Shown: positions 36,196 through 47,033 of the stretch, one piece after another
Layout of the letters: the number at the start of each line of letters is the position of its first letter
Position numbering within the stretch: the stretch's first letter is position 1
Notes under the pieces: generated by a model
Seen by the model: the letters and a program-made list of their open reading frames with translations, nothing else
Database searches by the model: none
What the model was told of the DNA's origin: nothing
Translations under genes and position numbers: made by a program
NCBI RefSeq assembly: GCF_000503775.1
Contig: NZ_KI629782.1
Span: forward strand, 868,001-932,000
Direction: 5' to 3'
Length of the DNA stretch: 64,000 bases
DNA from: Brevibacillus panacihumi W25
Lineage (GTDB): Bacteria; Bacillota; Bacilli; Brevibacillales; Brevibacillaceae

Positions 36196-37423
36196 CGATC
36201 TCACTCTCCTTTACTCCGAACCAGAACGGCTTTTTAAACATGTTGGAGCGTACTACCAGCCAGAGCAGGAAACGAGACCCGAACACGTTCGTAATAATAC
36301 TCACAATGAGTGTCATGGCGAGCACGATGGCAAAGCCTTGGATCGAGCTTGTACCAAAGTAGAACAGCACCCCTGTCGCAATCAGCGTCGTGATGTGCGC
36401 GTCGAGGATCGTCACGAGAGAACGGCGCTCACCCGCGCGGAAAGCCGAAAGAATCGTCTTGCCGGAGCGGATTTCTTCCTGAATTCGCTCGTACGTAATG
36501 ATATTCGCATCCACAGCCATCCCGACCGCCAAGATAAAGCCAGCGATCCCCGGCAATGTAAGAGTCGCGTCCATCCAATCAAGCACGACCAAACAGAAAA
36601 AACAGAACCCAGCCAATGTTATATTGGCGATCATGCCAGGCATGCGGTAGACAAACAGCATGAAGAGGACAATCAAAGCTCCTCCGACGTAACCGGCATA
36701 AATCGTTTTCTCCAAGGCAATTTTACCAAGTGATGCCCCTACAGAAGTCACCTGCTTTTCAATCAGCTTCGCAGGCATCGCACCGGAGTTGAGCAAATCC
36801 GCCAATTCCTGGGCAGATTCCTGAGTGTAATCACCTGTAATTTGCGCACTGCCCCCGGGGATCACAGATTGAATCACCGGATTGGTTTGCATGTTCTCAT
36901 CCAGGTAGATCGCCATGCGTTTGTGCAAGTTGGCGCGTGTCACGTCTTCCAATTTTTTCGGATCGGAAAATTTGACTGTTACCAGCGGGCGTCTCAGGTC
37001 GTCATAGCCGACTGCCGCACCGTTTGGAGCCAGGTCACTACCTCGCAGGATAATATTTCCCGCCTCATCGCGGAAAGTAAGTACAGCGGGCTTGCCAATC
37101 AGTTCTCTGAGCTTGTCCTGATCGGCAGACTGAGAAGCAATCTGAACACGGATGCGGTTGGGCAATTCTGTCACGATAACCGGTTCTGCCACTCCCCCGA
37201 TATTAATCCGTTTCTCAATCATGTACGCAGTTGCCTTGAGCAGTTCAATGTCAACTTTATGCGTAGCCTCCAGCGGCTCTACCTCGTACAGAATCTCAAA
37301 CCCGCCCTGCAGGTCAAGACCGAGCGTAATGTTTCCTGCTACATCTCTGGTCGTCGTCGCGACTAATGTGCCCAACAAAGCCACAACAACCAAGAACAGG
37401 ACGAATCTTCCCCATTTCACCAT
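36185..37423 (-). CDS. secD: Protein translocase subunit SecD
   Basis: Partner of SecF, 412 aa. One N-terminal membrane segment, GLDLQGGFEILYEV, an external domain (about 35-230), then five membrane segments with AVGMAVDANIITYERIQEE. The external P1-like region is shorter than in E. coli. A clear sigma-A promoter lies about 60 bp upstream, and a terminator follows secF, so secD-secF forms its own operon. Confidence 0.95.
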   Translation of the reverse strand: MVKWGRFVLFLVVVALLGTLVATTTRDVAGNITLGLDLQGGFEILYEVEPLEATHKVDIELLKATAYMIEKRINIGGVAEPVIVTELPNRIRVQIASQSADQDKLRELIGKPAVLTFRDEAGNIILRGSDLAPNGAAVGYDDLRRPLVTVKFSDPKKLEDVTRANLHKRMAIYLDENMQTNPVIQSVIPGGSAQITGDYTQESAQELADLLNSGAMPAKLIEKQVTSVGASLGKIALEKTIYAGYVGGALIVLFMLFVYRMPGMIANITLAGFCFFCLVVLDWMDATLTLPGIAGFILAVGMAVDANIITYERIQEEIRSGKTILSAFRAGERRSLVTILDAHITTLIATGVLFYFGTSSIQGFAIVLAMTLIVSIITNVFGSRFLLWLVVRSNMFKKPFWFGVKESEIGEL

Positions 37424-37481
37424 TGTCGTAATACCCCTCTTTCCTCAAAGGGTCCCGTCCTAGACGAAAACCAATATGCCC

Positions 37482-37511
37482 ATTATAGCGAACGATGAAA
37501 AAAAGTGTCAA
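37482..37511 (-). promoter_or_regulatory. Sigma-A promoter of secD-secF
   Basis: Consensus TTGACA (37506-37511) and TATAAT (37482-37487) with an 18-bp spacer on the minus strand. Confidence 0.85.
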
Positions 37512-37595
37512 TTATTGCAGGCTAGGCGAATCATGGTAACCATCTCCCGTCATGCGTATCTAGATGGTGTACGAAAAGATCGGAAAAAAGTTTCA

Positions 37596-37832
37596 TTATG
37601 AATTGCGATACATTTGAATCATGAGGTAGTTCATGTATTTATTCGGTTTTAGCGACAAAATATCGTTTACCATGCGGTGCAACGGAGGAATTTCTTTATA
37701 TCCTTGTGTAACGCATTCCCAGATATCCTGCGCTGTGACATTGTCGTAGCCAAGCAAAGCAAACTCTTCTGCTTTGCTTTGACAGATGCTTTCTACCTCC
37801 GAGAACCAATCCTGCTTGCTCGCTAGATCCAT
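37596..37832 (-). CDS. comN: Post-transcriptional regulator ComN (YrzD)
   Basis: Small cytosolic protein, 78 aa from ATG 37832 (an ATG two codons earlier is possible; GAGGGGG favours 37832). In B. subtilis ComN binds comE mRNA and DivIVA and helps competence-gene expression. ICQSKAEEFALLGYDNVTAQDIWECV and the C-terminal KYMNYLMIQMY match the family. Position between secD and a divergent spoVB is the B. subtilis order, which supports the name. Confidence 0.82.
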   Translation of the reverse strand: MDLASKQDWFSEVESICQSKAEEFALLGYDNVTAQDIWECVTQGYKEIPPLHRMVNDILSLKPNKYMNYLMIQMYRNS

Positions 37833-37919
37833 CTTCATTTCCCCCTCAAAGTAGTCATGCCTTTCTCGGCACGTCCATATTCTGTATGGAGTACATTTAT
37901 CCATGCAAAGGAGCCTTCC

Positions 37920-39506
37920 ATGAAACAGTCCTTTTTTTACGGAACGGTTATCCTCATCCTGGCAGGCGGCGTGACGAAATTGTTTGGCTTTGCCCACAGG
38001 ATCGTTCTCTCCCGCATCATCGGCGCGGAAGGAATGGGCCTCTATCAGATGGTTGTGCCGCTGCTGTACTTTCTCATTACGGTAACAACATTTGGTTTGC
38101 CCGTGGCGATCGCAAAACAGGTAGCCGAGTCGGAAGCGGCCAAGGATCACCGGCAGACTCGCCGCTTTCTCTACGTCTCCCTTTTGGTGGCAGGCAGTAT
38201 CAGCCTGATTGTATGCATGCTCTTGCTGCTGTTGTCTGACTCACTCGCTGCTCTCCTGTTTGCGGACACGCGTGCCCATGTGGTCATGCTGGCAGCGATT
38301 CCGGTGATTCCCATCTCCGCGATCTCCCTGGTTCTGCGAGGGTACTTCCAGGGGAAGCAAAACATGATTCCGACCGCTGTCTCCCAACTGCTGGAGCAGG
38401 TGGTGCGAATGGCGTTAGTCGCCGTCATGACGATGACGTTCCTCTCCTACGGCATTGAGTATGCGACCGCGGGAGCAGTGGGAAGTATTATTTTTGGCGA
38501 AGCTGCCGGACTATTTTACATTTTTTGGCAATATCGCAAAGGGAGCCGAAAAAGAACTGTTCAGCTGATGCGAAGACCACTCTACACAAGAGTAAAAACG
38601 GGAACGGCCAGCATCCGGCAGTTGATCCATGTAGCTTTGCCTGTAACAATGAGCCGCGTGATTGGCTCCATCGCCTATGTACTGGAACCAATGCTCGTTC
38701 CATTTGCCCTGGTTATCGCTGGGTACGCCACTTCCGACGCTACTGGACTGTACGGCCAGTTTGCTGGCATGGCTGTCCCGCTCTTGCTGTTTCCAACCTT
38801 TTTAACCAATTCCTTATCCGTCTCGCTCGTTCCTGCTGTAGCGGAAGCAGCCTACCAAAAAAATGCCCCACTGGTGCATCGGCGCATTTATCAAGCCATG
38901 CGCATTACACTCGTCATTGGAGCACCTTGCACGGTATTGCTTACCATTTTTGCAGAACCGATCTGCGCATTGCTATACGGCGACCAGTTTCATGAAGTGG
39001 GCTTGATCCTGAAGGGATTGGCTCCCTTCTCGGTCTTCCTGTTTTTTCAGGCACCGCTTGCCGCAGCCCTGCAAGGATTGGATCACGCACAGGTCGTCTT
39101 TCGCAATACGCTGATCGGCGCAATCGTAAAAATTGCAGCCATGTTTGCCTTTACTTCCCAGCCGAGCTTTGGCATCTACGGTACTGTTATCGCCCTCAAC
39201 ATCGGAATTACCCTGGTTACACTGCTGCACTTTTCCAGCCTGGTAAAAAAAATCGGCTTCGCCATCGACGTCTGGGAGTTCGCCAAAATACTCGTTGCCA
39301 TGCTGATCATGGGCTATTCCGGATCGTACATTGCCAATCAGTGGTTGCCGCACGCGACCAAGGCATACGCTATGCTCGTCAGTATCCCCGCCAGCTCCTG
39401 CCTCTATCTTCTCCTGCTACTTGCTTTCCGGGTGCTGGGCAGACAGGATGTGCGCCGCATCCCCTGGATTGGAGAACAGCTATCCCTCTTTTTCCCACGC
39501 CGCTGA
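37920..39506 (+). CDS. spoVB: Stage V sporulation protein B (MurJ-type flippase)
   Basis: Polytopic membrane protein of the MVF/MOP superfamily needed for spore cortex synthesis, probably by moving lipid-linked precursors; 528 aa with about 14 membrane segments. TKLFGFAHRIVLSRIIGAEGMGLYQM near the N-terminus is characteristic. ATG 37920 follows AAGGAG at 6 bases. Expected control is sigma-E; a CATATT...CATTTAT pair about 50 bp upstream is only a weak candidate. Its terminator stem includes its last codons. Confidence 0.93.
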   Translation: MKQSFFYGTVILILAGGVTKLFGFAHRIVLSRIIGAEGMGLYQMVVPLLYFLITVTTFGLPVAIAKQVAESEAAKDHRQTRRFLYVSLLVAGSISLIVCMLLLLLSDSLAALLFADTRAHVVMLAAIPVIPISAISLVLRGYFQGKQNMIPTAVSQLLEQVVRMALVAVMTMTFLSYGIEYATAGAVGSIIFGEAAGLFYIFWQYRKGSRKRTVQLMRRPLYTRVKTGTASIRQLIHVALPVTMSRVIGSIAYVLEPMLVPFALVIAGYATSDATGLYGQFAGMAVPLLLFPTFLTNSLSVSLVPAVAEAAYQKNAPLVHRRIYQAMRITLVIGAPCTVLLTIFAEPICALLYGDQFHEVGLILKGLAPFSVFLFFQAPLAAALQGLDHAQVVFRNTLIGAIVKIAAMFAFTSQPSFGIYGTVIALNIGITLVTLLHFSSLVKKIGFAIDVWEFAKILVAMLIMGYSGSYIANQWLPHATKAYAMLVSIPASSCLYLLLLLAFRVLGRQDVRRIPWIGEQLSLFFPRR

Positions 39507-39531
39507 GTTACTTCTGCGGCGTGTCTTTTTT
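39497..39531 (+). terminator. spoVB terminator overlapping the convergent gene
   Basis: CACGCCGC/GCGGCGTG stem with TCTTTTTTA tail. The stem contains the spoVB last codons and stop, and the tail lies inside the 3' coding end of the DUF421 gene. Confidence 0.85.
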
Positions 39532-40221
39532 ATCGAGGTACATGATGCCCTGATCGTCGATACTGCAAAACGAGACATCCTTGATGTCCTTGATTCCGTA
39601 TTTGCGGATTTCCCGCTTCAGCCACAGCTCATTCTGCCCGACCTTGCGCAAGGCCTCTGTCCTCACCTTGCCATCGAGGATCAACGGGATGGGAAGTCCT
39701 TTGTATGTGACTGGACTGGCAGGCTGCGGTGGGTTGATTCCCAAATCGCCCTTGGTGAGAAAGGATTGGTCATGCTTTACAAAGACACTTAATTGGCCGG
39801 TCGGCTCGAGAAGAGCGAACTCCACATCCGCAATATTTTTTACGTTCTTCTGTCGCAAATGAACCATCAAATCGTCCATGTTCAAGCGGTTCCGCCGCAT
39901 GGCTTCTTCACGAATCTGGCCGTTTTCTATAATCATGTCAGCTGAGCCGTCCACGACGTCTCGTACTTTTTTGCTTTTCAGCGACAAGAAGGACATGGCA
40001 ATTTCCAATCCGCAGACCAGCAGCATTGGAAGGTAGAAATGCATGAGTGGTTTTTCTGTATCCTCGATAGACAGGACGGCCATTTCGGCCAACATGATCG
40101 AGATCACCACATCAAAAACCGACATTTTGCCCAATTCCCTTTTCCCCATGAGCCGCAACAAAAGTAAGATAAAGAAGTAGGTAAAAAGGGTACGCACCAA
40201 TAAACCGGTTATGTCTTCCAC
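39508..40221 (-). CDS. DUF421 membrane protein (YetF/YrbG-like)
   Basis: 237 aa from GTG 40221, which follows GGTGGGGGG. Three N-terminal membrane segments (LFTYFFILLLLRLMGKRELG..., about 10-80) are followed by a soluble cytosolic domain with the family motif RRNRLNMDDLMVHLRQKNVKNIADVEFALLE. Some members protect or regulate germinant receptors in spores; that role is not shown here. It converges on spoVB with a one-base gap, and corA lies upstream. Confidence 0.85.
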   Translation of the reverse strand: MEDITGLLVRTLFTYFFILLLLRLMGKRELGKMSVFDVVISIMLAEMAVLSIEDTEKPLMHFYLPMLLVCGLEIAMSFLSLKSKKVRDVVDGSADMIIENGQIREEAMRRNRLNMDDLMVHLRQKNVKNIADVEFALLEPTGQLSVFVKHDQSFLTKGDLGINPPQPASPVTYKGLPIPLILDGKVRTEALRKVGQNELWLKREIRKYGIKDIKDVSFCSIDDQGIMYLDKKDTPQK

Positions 40222-40286
40222 AGAAATCCCCCCCACCTCTTTTCTCTCTATTCTTGTGCGGGGGGCGTGAAAACTATAAGCACCAA

Positions 40287-41264
40287 TTACAGCCACTTGC
40301 GTTTGCGAAAAATGTGCAGCATCGATAACGTCATGATCAGCATGATCGCGACGCCGATGACGAGCATGTAAGGCTCTGCCTCTACTCCAAGCCAACTAAA
40401 GGTATTCATTCCCAAAAGCCCTGTAATAAAGGTCAATGGGAGGATAATGGTGGAAATCATCGTGAGTACACGCATGGTTTCCGTCGTCTTCGCGCTGATA
40501 ATGGTGTAGTAGGTATCGAGCGCACCATTTACCAAATCGCGGAACGTCTCGGTCGAGTCCGAAATCCTCTCTAGGTGATCCGTCAAGTCCGTGTAGAACG
40601 GTACGTTTTCCTCGGAAATATCAAATGAATAGCGTCCATTCACGTTGGCGAAAATTCTTTTTTGCGGCATGATGACGCGGCGGATCAGAATGATCGTTCG
40701 CTTCAAGGCAAGAAATTCCTCCGTGATTTCTTCCATTTGATGCTCATAAATCTCGTCTTCCAGTTCATCAATCCGCACAGAGATCCTGTCAATGATCGGG
40801 AAGTATTCATCCGTGATCCCGTCGACAATCGCGTACAAGAGATAGTCAGGGCCCCGATTTAGATAGGAATTATTGCGGTGGCTTACCGCGGCGATCCTGC
40901 CGATGCTGTTCATTGGAGATTTGTGAATGGTGACGATGTAATTGGGCCCGAGAAAAACGTTCAGTTCTACAGTCGTAATTTCGTTATCACTTTCTTCGTT
41001 GTACCGCAGGGCGTGAAAAACGAAAAAGTAATAGTCATCGTACTTGTCAACCTTCGCACGCGGACTGACGTGCAGGCAATCCTCGATCGCCAAAGGGTGA
41101 AAGTCGAATATCTGAGCAATGAAGGGAAGCTCCTGGTTCCCTACGTCATACAAGTCGATCCAGAGCAAGTCTTCCGGTGACTTCAACCATTGGTCTTTGG
41201 TCGTGAGATCGACGTCATGATACATTTTCTGCTCAGAGTGATTGTAAAAATAGGTTTTAATCAT
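40287..41264 (-). CDS. corA: CorA-family magnesium transporter
   Basis: 325 aa, usual CorA length. A long cytosolic N-terminal domain with coiled-coil region (RIDELEDEIYEHQMEEITEEF) leads to two C-terminal membrane segments. The signature GMN is in LLGMNTF near residue 283, and the tail is basic (FRKRKWL). Mg2+ is the likely cargo; Co2+ or Ni2+ are possible in this family. Monocistronic or joined to the DUF421 gene 65 bp downstream; no terminator between them was seen. Confidence 0.92.
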   Translation of the reverse strand: MIKTYFYNHSEQKMYHDVDLTTKDQWLKSPEDLLWIDLYDVGNQELPFIAQIFDFHPLAIEDCLHVSPRAKVDKYDDYYFFVFHALRYNEESDNEITTVELNVFLGPNYIVTIHKSPMNSIGRIAAVSHRNNSYLNRGPDYLLYAIVDGITDEYFPIIDRISVRIDELEDEIYEHQMEEITEEFLALKRTIILIRRVIMPQKRIFANVNGRYSFDISEENVPFYTDLTDHLERISDSTETFRDLVNGALDTYYTIISAKTTETMRVLTMISTIILPLTFITGLLGMNTFSWLGVEAEPYMLVIGVAIMLIMTLSMLHIFRKRKWL

Positions 41265-41394
41265 CTTCTTCTCACTCCCGTCCGATTCCCATCCATCATA
41301 CGAAAATTCCTTCCAATGTTCAACGCGAAGATGAATACGTGGACCAAGCTACTCATATAGATGGTACAAACTTGACCAGTAAGGGGGTTATACT

Positions 41395-41796
41395 GTGCGG
41401 AGTGCCTCTACCTCTGTACTGACCGGACTCATGTACACGCTTGGTCTCGTCTTGACGGGAGCCCTGCTTGCCACTCTGCTGCTTAGTTTTACCAGCATAC
41501 GCGAAAGTTCCCTGCCCTATTTTACGTACGTCATCAATATCCTGGGACTCTTGATCGGAGGTTTTGTTACAGGCCGCCGACGCGGAGAAAAGGGTTGGTA
41601 CTACGGCGGCCTGACCGGACTCACCTATTTTTTGTTTGTGCTTCTGATCGGTTTTCTCGGATTTGACGCTCCCATGCAATGGGAGACCTTTTTCTTCCTG
41701 ATCGGCGCATTCGTGATTGCCGGTGTCGGGGGTATATTGGGTGTCAATTCCGCCAATTCCGGTCATAAACCGAGAAATTTCAAGCCCAGAAGGTAA
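41395..41796 (+). CDS. yrzE: TIGR04086 family membrane protein YrzE
   Basis: 133-aa protein with four hydrophobic segments and a polybasic tail (HKPRNFKPRR). GGFVTGRRRGEKGWYYGGLTGL between segments two and three is the family signature. GTG start with a GGGGGT site. Unknown function; conserved near yajC and spoVB in Bacillales. Divergent from corA. Confidence 0.82.
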   Translation: MRSASTSVLTGLMYTLGLVLTGALLATLLLSFTSIRESSLPYFTYVINILGLLIGGFVTGRRRGEKGWYYGGLTGLTYFLFVLLIGFLGFDAPMQWETFFFLIGAFVIAGVGGILGVNSANSGHKPRNFKPRR

Positions 41797-41821
41797 GAGG
41801 GACAAAGCTCGGAAAGCAGCA

Positions 41822-41876
41822 AAAAAGCACAGTACAATGGACCAAACCGGTCTTTTGTCCTGTGCTTTTGTTTTGT
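41822..41876. terminator. Terminator between yrzE and yajC
   Basis: AGCACAG/CTGTGCT stem with an inner GGAC/GTCC part; TTTTGTTTT on the plus strand and AAAAAA before it allow use by both converging genes. Confidence 0.75.
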
Positions 41877-41921
41877 CTGCATTCTATCGCCGGTCACCAG
41901 GCTTTCGCGCTTGTGTCAGGC

Positions 41922-42239
41922 TTATTTTGCTTCTTCTTTTGTTTCCTCTGTCTTGGTTGGTGCAGGCTCGCTCGCATTGGAGGAGACGACGTTGTTGATC
42001 GCACCGCGGTCAAACGTAACGTTCACGTTATGGGCAATTCGCAGCGTCACCGAATCATCAGACAGTTCCTGGATCGTCCCGTGCATGCCGCCAATGGTTA
42101 CGATTTTATCGCCCTTTTTCAAGGCTGAAAGCATGGCATTGCGCTGTTTCGCCTTTTTTTGCTGAGGACGAATCAGCAGGAAATAGAAAATCGCAAACAT
42201 GATGATAATCGGTAAAAAATTGGTCAATGTGCTGTCCAT
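41922..42239 (-). CDS. yajC: Preprotein translocase subunit YajC
   Basis: Sec accessory protein of 105 aa: one N-terminal membrane segment (about 8-25, LPIIIMFAIFYFLLIRPQQKK) and a cytosolic domain with GDKIVTIGGMHGTI, then an acidic tail. It starts 19 bp after tgt, the usual queA-tgt-yajC order. GAGGGGG precedes the ATG. Confidence 0.95.
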   Translation of the reverse strand: MDSTLTNFLPIIIMFAIFYFLLIRPQQKKAKQRNAMLSALKKGDKIVTIGGMHGTIQELSDDSVTLRIAHNVNVTFDRGAINNVVSSNASEPAPTKTEETKEEAK

Positions 42240-42258
42240 AAATATGTAGCCCCCTCAA

Positions 42259-43425
<1,167 letters not shown>

Positions 43426-43499
43426 CTATTATAAAAAAATCTCGCATTGAAGTAAACCCAAACAGATAAGCGAATGCTCATATGATGCCAACTCAAGGA

Positions 43500-44528
43500 C
43501 TAAATGATCAGCATCGCATCCCCGAAGCTGAAGAAACGGTACTCTTGCTCAACTGCGCTCTTATAGGCATTCAAGATATTCTCTTTTCCGGCCAATGCGC
43601 TAACGAGCATAACCAGCGTGGATTTGGGCAAGTGAAAGTTGGTCAGCATACCGTCAATGATGGAAAATGAATAGCCCGGATAGATGAAAATATCCGTCCA
43701 GCCGCTGGTGGCTGCCAATCTGCCTCCATGGGCCGAGCCTACAGTCTCAAGGGTGCGACAAGAAGTGGTTCCGACAGCGATCACACGTCTGCCTTCTTCT
43801 TTGGCGGCATTGACCACATCGGCGGTCTCCTGTGAAATCTCGTAGTATTCGGCATGCATCACATGTTCCTCGACGCGATCTGCCGAGACCGGACGAAAGG
43901 TTCCCAAGCCTACATGCAGCGTGATCGTCGTGATGTGGACCCCTTTGGCCGCGATTCGTTCGAGATATTCTTTGGTGAAATGTAGTCCTGCGGTAGGGGC
44001 TGCAGCAGAGCCCCGTTCGCGAGCGTAAACCGTCTGGTACCGTTCCTGATCCTCAAGCTGTTCATGGATGTAGGGCGGCAGCGGCATCGTACCCAATCGC
44101 TCCAGGATTTCATAGAATATCCCTTCGTAGGAAAAGCGGACGATGCGTCCTCCCATGTCTGTGCTTTCTTCACAGATGCAGCGCAGCAATCCGTCGCCAA
44201 ACACTACGACCGTACCCGGCTTCACCCGCTTTCCTGGCTTTACGAGAGTCTCCCAACGGTCTTCTCCCAGTGATTTGAGCAATAGCACCTCAATCTTTGC
44301 GCCCGTACCCTCTTTTTCGCCGATCAGCCGTGCGGGAAGAACACGGCTGTCGTTTAGGACCAGGACATCTCCCGGCACCAGATGGTCGATCAGATTCGTA
44401 AAGCGTTGATGCAAAATGTTGCCCGTCTCCTTATGCAGAACCAGCAGCCTTGATGCTGTGCGATCTGCCAAGGGGTGTTGGGCTATCAAATGTTCGGGAA
44501 GCTCAAAGTCAAACTGTTGCACATCCAC
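43500..44528 (-). CDS. queA: S-adenosylmethionine:tRNA ribosyltransferase-isomerase
   Basis: Uses SAM to build epoxyqueuosine on preQ1-tRNA, the step after Tgt; 342 aa, full length. [33 protein letters not shown] and [10 protein letters not shown] are family signatures. It begins 24 bp after the SpoIID-like gene. Confidence 0.96.
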   Translation of the reverse strand: MDVQQFDFELPEHLIAQHPLADRTASRLLVLHKETGNILHQRFTNLIDHLVPGDVLVLNDSRVLPARLIGEKEGTGAKIEVLLLKSLGEDRWETLVKPGKRVKPGTVVVFGDGLLRCICEESTDMGGRIVRFSYEGIFYEILERLGTMPLPPYIHEQLEDQERYQTVYARERGSAAAPTAGLHFTKEYLERIAAKGVHITTITLHVGLGTFRPVSADRVEEHVMHAEYYEISQETADVVNAAKEEGRRVIAVGTTSCRTLETVGSAHGGRLAATSGWTDIFIYPGYSFSIIDGMLTNFHLPKSTLVMLVSALAGKENILNAYKSAVEQEYRFFSFGDAMLII

Positions 44529-44552
44529 AGGCTGTTACTCCTTTTGTCTTGT

Positions 44553-46649
44553 TCATTTGCTGCGTTCAATTTCTACATCTTGGTAATAGTGTTGCAGAAT
44601 CTCTTCGTAGTCATACCCGCTTTCTGCCATTGCCTTGGCCCCGTACTGCGAAACCCCGAGACCATGACCGAAGCCTGTCCCCCGGAACAGAAAGAGCGGG
44701 GTTTTGCTGACTGTTCTCCAAACGCCATCTCCACTGTAAACGAGGTACTGATCGTTGTAGCCGTTGGCTGCCTGGGAATAGTAGTCATTGGCTCCAACCG
44801 CCTGAATCTGTCCTCCGCCTGCCGCATAATTGCGAAGCTTGCCATTGCCGGCGAGAATGGTAATGCTGCCCATCTCTTCCACTTCAAATTTGGTGCTGCG
44901 CAGGGAGCTTCCTCCTTGCTGGAAAATAGACCGGTGCGCATCCGGCGAAGAGACAGCCACGGTTTGACCATTGGCTTCCATCTCCAGAACCCGTCCTGAT
45001 GGCCCACGCTCAGTCACTCGCAAGGACTGAATCGGGCCGGAAATTCGCGGAGCCTTGTTTCTGTCCTGACTGGTGTTGATCATGCCCGCCAGCTCTTCTG
45101 CCGTATAAGGTCCGCGAGTCCAGGAATAGGCGTTTTCTTCCGGTTCTTCAGACAGGATCGTCAGCGAAGCGCCATAAGGCAGGGTAGCTAACACGCGATG
45201 GAAGGCTGTGCTTGGCCCTGAGCGTAGATTGGTATTGTCCGTAGCAACGACTGCCTGTCGCAATCCCATCGCATTGGTAAAGCCCGACTCTTTGACCAGA
45301 TCGCTTCTCACATAACCCAATCTGCCATCGGCCAGGGATACCTGGTACCAGAGGTTGGCTTGCACCATCGGACCATAATCATCACTGTCGACCGGTCTCA
45401 GATATGGGACAGGATTGCCCCATACTTCGCTTCCGTCCGCCGTCATGCCCCCGGCGTTGGAATAATACAAGGATTCCACCACTTTACCACGATAGGTGAT
45501 GATTTCTCCCTTTGTCTCGTCCACCGCTTCGCGAATATCCGCCGATTCCTTGGCGTATCCGTAATATGCTTGCTCATAGACGGTGTCGGACAGATTGGCC
45601 ACTCCGTATTTATTGCCCAAGCCGACCGCACGGGTCCGAGCCAGGACCGCTTGAGTTTTCAATGCCTCCAAAGGCCATCCAGGAGCCATTTCCGATCCGA
45701 CGACGCCATAGAGATACTCCTCCAGCGGCAGTTCGTTTACAAGCGTCAGATAGCCATTGTACGAGGAAAGCTCCATTTTTCCGCGATAGGTCCGCTGATC
45801 GCGCTCCACTACTCCGATCAGCGCTGTGCCTCGGCTTCGCTGGGGCTCTGCAATCAGCTTGGCGCGAGGTGAGAATACGTATTTCCAGATCGTATCTCTA
45901 GCCGACCCATACACGTCCTGCTTGAGGATAACATAAGAAGAGGCTGCTGCCTCCGTGTACGAAAATCCGGGAATTTCCGACGATACTTTTCGCTTCAAGG
46001 CTTGCAGGGCCTCCCCGCTCACCTCATCCCCTACCCACAGGGCGTACTCCTCTCTCTTCCCGTCCTGGATGACCACCGGATAGGCAGGATAACCTGATGT
46101 ATCAAAGGTTCGTTTCCAGTCCATTGCTTCCTGCAGGTTGCGGTATCTACCCGCCTCCAGATGAAACGGCCCCTTGACCACTGGCTTTTGTCCAGTCGCC
46201 TGTGCAACGGTCTGAGCCTGTTTGGACGCTGCCTGATACGTAGAGTAGGATCCGCTCACAACCTGGTAGAGCATCTGTGAACCCTTTTGTACTGCCTGAA
46301 TGGTTCCCTCGTACTTGCGCTGTGTTAATTGCTGGGCAATTCCTTGCGCCTGGTTCCAATCCGCCGTCTCCGCGACGATCAGATGGAACTCGTCCACACG
46401 AAAACGTGCGGCTTCACCATTCATCTCCGGCAGTTCTGTTTTCCCCTCGGCACTGGACAATATCACGTCTATGCCGCCCTCAGAGGTCAACGTGATCGAA
46501 GGTACCACTCCTCGATACCCCTGCCCCGAATCCACGAACAATGCAACCCGAATATCTTTGCTCTTGGCTTGTGCCGGAAGCTGTCCACCCAGAAGCAAAG
46601 TTGTGATCAGGCCTGCGGAGAGGACTTTACCCATCCATTTCTTCCACAT
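44553..46649 (-). CDS. SpoIID/LytB-domain exported protein
   Basis: 698 aa, signal peptide ending near ...GGQLPAQA. Residues about 120-170 and 170-215 look like SPOR-type peptidoglycan-binding units. A SpoIID/LytB domain starts near 290 with YRGKMELSSYNGYLTLVNELPLEEYLYGVVGSEM. An SH3-like segment (TNLRSGPSTAFHRVL) is embedded near 470. The C-terminal part holds GTGFGHGLGVSQYGAKAMA. SpoIID degrades denuded glycan during engulfment, and LytB-type members also modulate amidases. ATG 46649 follows GAGG. It is larger than SpoIID (about 340 aa) and so not its simple ortholog. Confidence 0.85.
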   Translation of the reverse strand: MWKKWMGKVLSAGLITTLLLGGQLPAQAKSKDIRVALFVDSGQGYRGVVPSITLTSEGGIDVILSSAEGKTELPEMNGEAARFRVDEFHLIVAETADWNQAQGIAQQLTQRKYEGTIQAVQKGSQMLYQVVSGSYSTYQAASKQAQTVAQATGQKPVVKGPFHLEAGRYRNLQEAMDWKRTFDTSGYPAYPVVIQDGKREEYALWVGDEVSGEALQALKRKVSSEIPGFSYTEAAASSYVILKQDVYGSARDTIWKYVFSPRAKLIAEPQRSRGTALIGVVERDQRTYRGKMELSSYNGYLTLVNELPLEEYLYGVVGSEMAPGWPLEALKTQAVLARTRAVGLGNKYGVANLSDTVYEQAYYGYAKESADIREAVDETKGEIITYRGKVVESLYYSNAGGMTADGSEVWGNPVPYLRPVDSDDYGPMVQANLWYQVSLADGRLGYVRSDLVKESGFTNAMGLRQAVVATDNTNLRSGPSTAFHRVLATLPYGASLTILSEEPEENAYSWTRGPYTAEELAGMINTSQDRNKAPRISGPIQSLRVTERGPSGRVLEMEANGQTVAVSSPDAHRSIFQQGGSSLRSTKFEVEEMGSITILAGNGKLRNYAAGGGQIQAVGANDYYSQAANGYNDQYLVYSGDGVWRTVSKTPLFLFRGTGFGHGLGVSQYGAKAMAESGYDYEEILQHYYQDVEIERSK

Positions 46650-46767
46650 GTCGTCCCTCGTCCTTCCTTTCACCTGTATACGTCGAATTTTGGCATTACC
46701 AACCAACTTTTTCGACAATCATTGGCTGTTCTCCTTCCCTCTTTGGCGTTTTTGACGATTTGGACAA

Positions 46768-46798
46768 AAGAAAAAACCACGGATTTCTCCATGGTTTT
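46768..46798 (-). terminator. Intrinsic terminator after the DUF2905 gene
   Basis: AAACCATGG/CCGTGGTTT stem with a TTTCTTTT tail on the minus strand; separates the ruv genes from the SpoIID-like gene. Confidence 0.85.
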
Positions 46799-46814
46799 TC
46801 TGACTGCATAATCC

Positions 46815-47033
46815 TTATTTGAACAACCGAAACAGGTACATGCCAAGAGACAACACAATGCTGATCACGATACATGTCACGATGGGAAAGTAAAACCTGA
46901 CATTTTCCTTTTCTACGACAATATCTCCAGGCAACCGCCCCAATGGCAGAAAGCGTCCGCCTATTTGCCATAGCAATCCGATCACAATGAGGACCGCTCC
47001 GCCGATAATCAAGAGCTTGGCGATTGGATTCAT
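46815..47033 (-). CDS. DUF2905 membrane protein
   Basis: 72 aa with two membrane segments ([19 protein letters not shown] and [20 protein letters not shown]) joined by [22 protein letters not shown], the DUF2905 signature. Its ATG overlaps the ruvB stop (ATGA), so translation is coupled to ruvB. Unknown function; conserved after ruvB in many Bacillales. Confidence 0.88.
   Translation of the reverse strand: MNPIAKLLIIGGAVLIVIGLLWQIGGRFLPLGRLPGDIVVEKENVRFYFPIVTCIVISIVLSLGMYLFRLFK

Noticed and set aside
37857..37919. N-terminal extension of spoVB
   Set aside because: AAGGAG lies just before ATG 37920, and orthologs begin MKQS-like.
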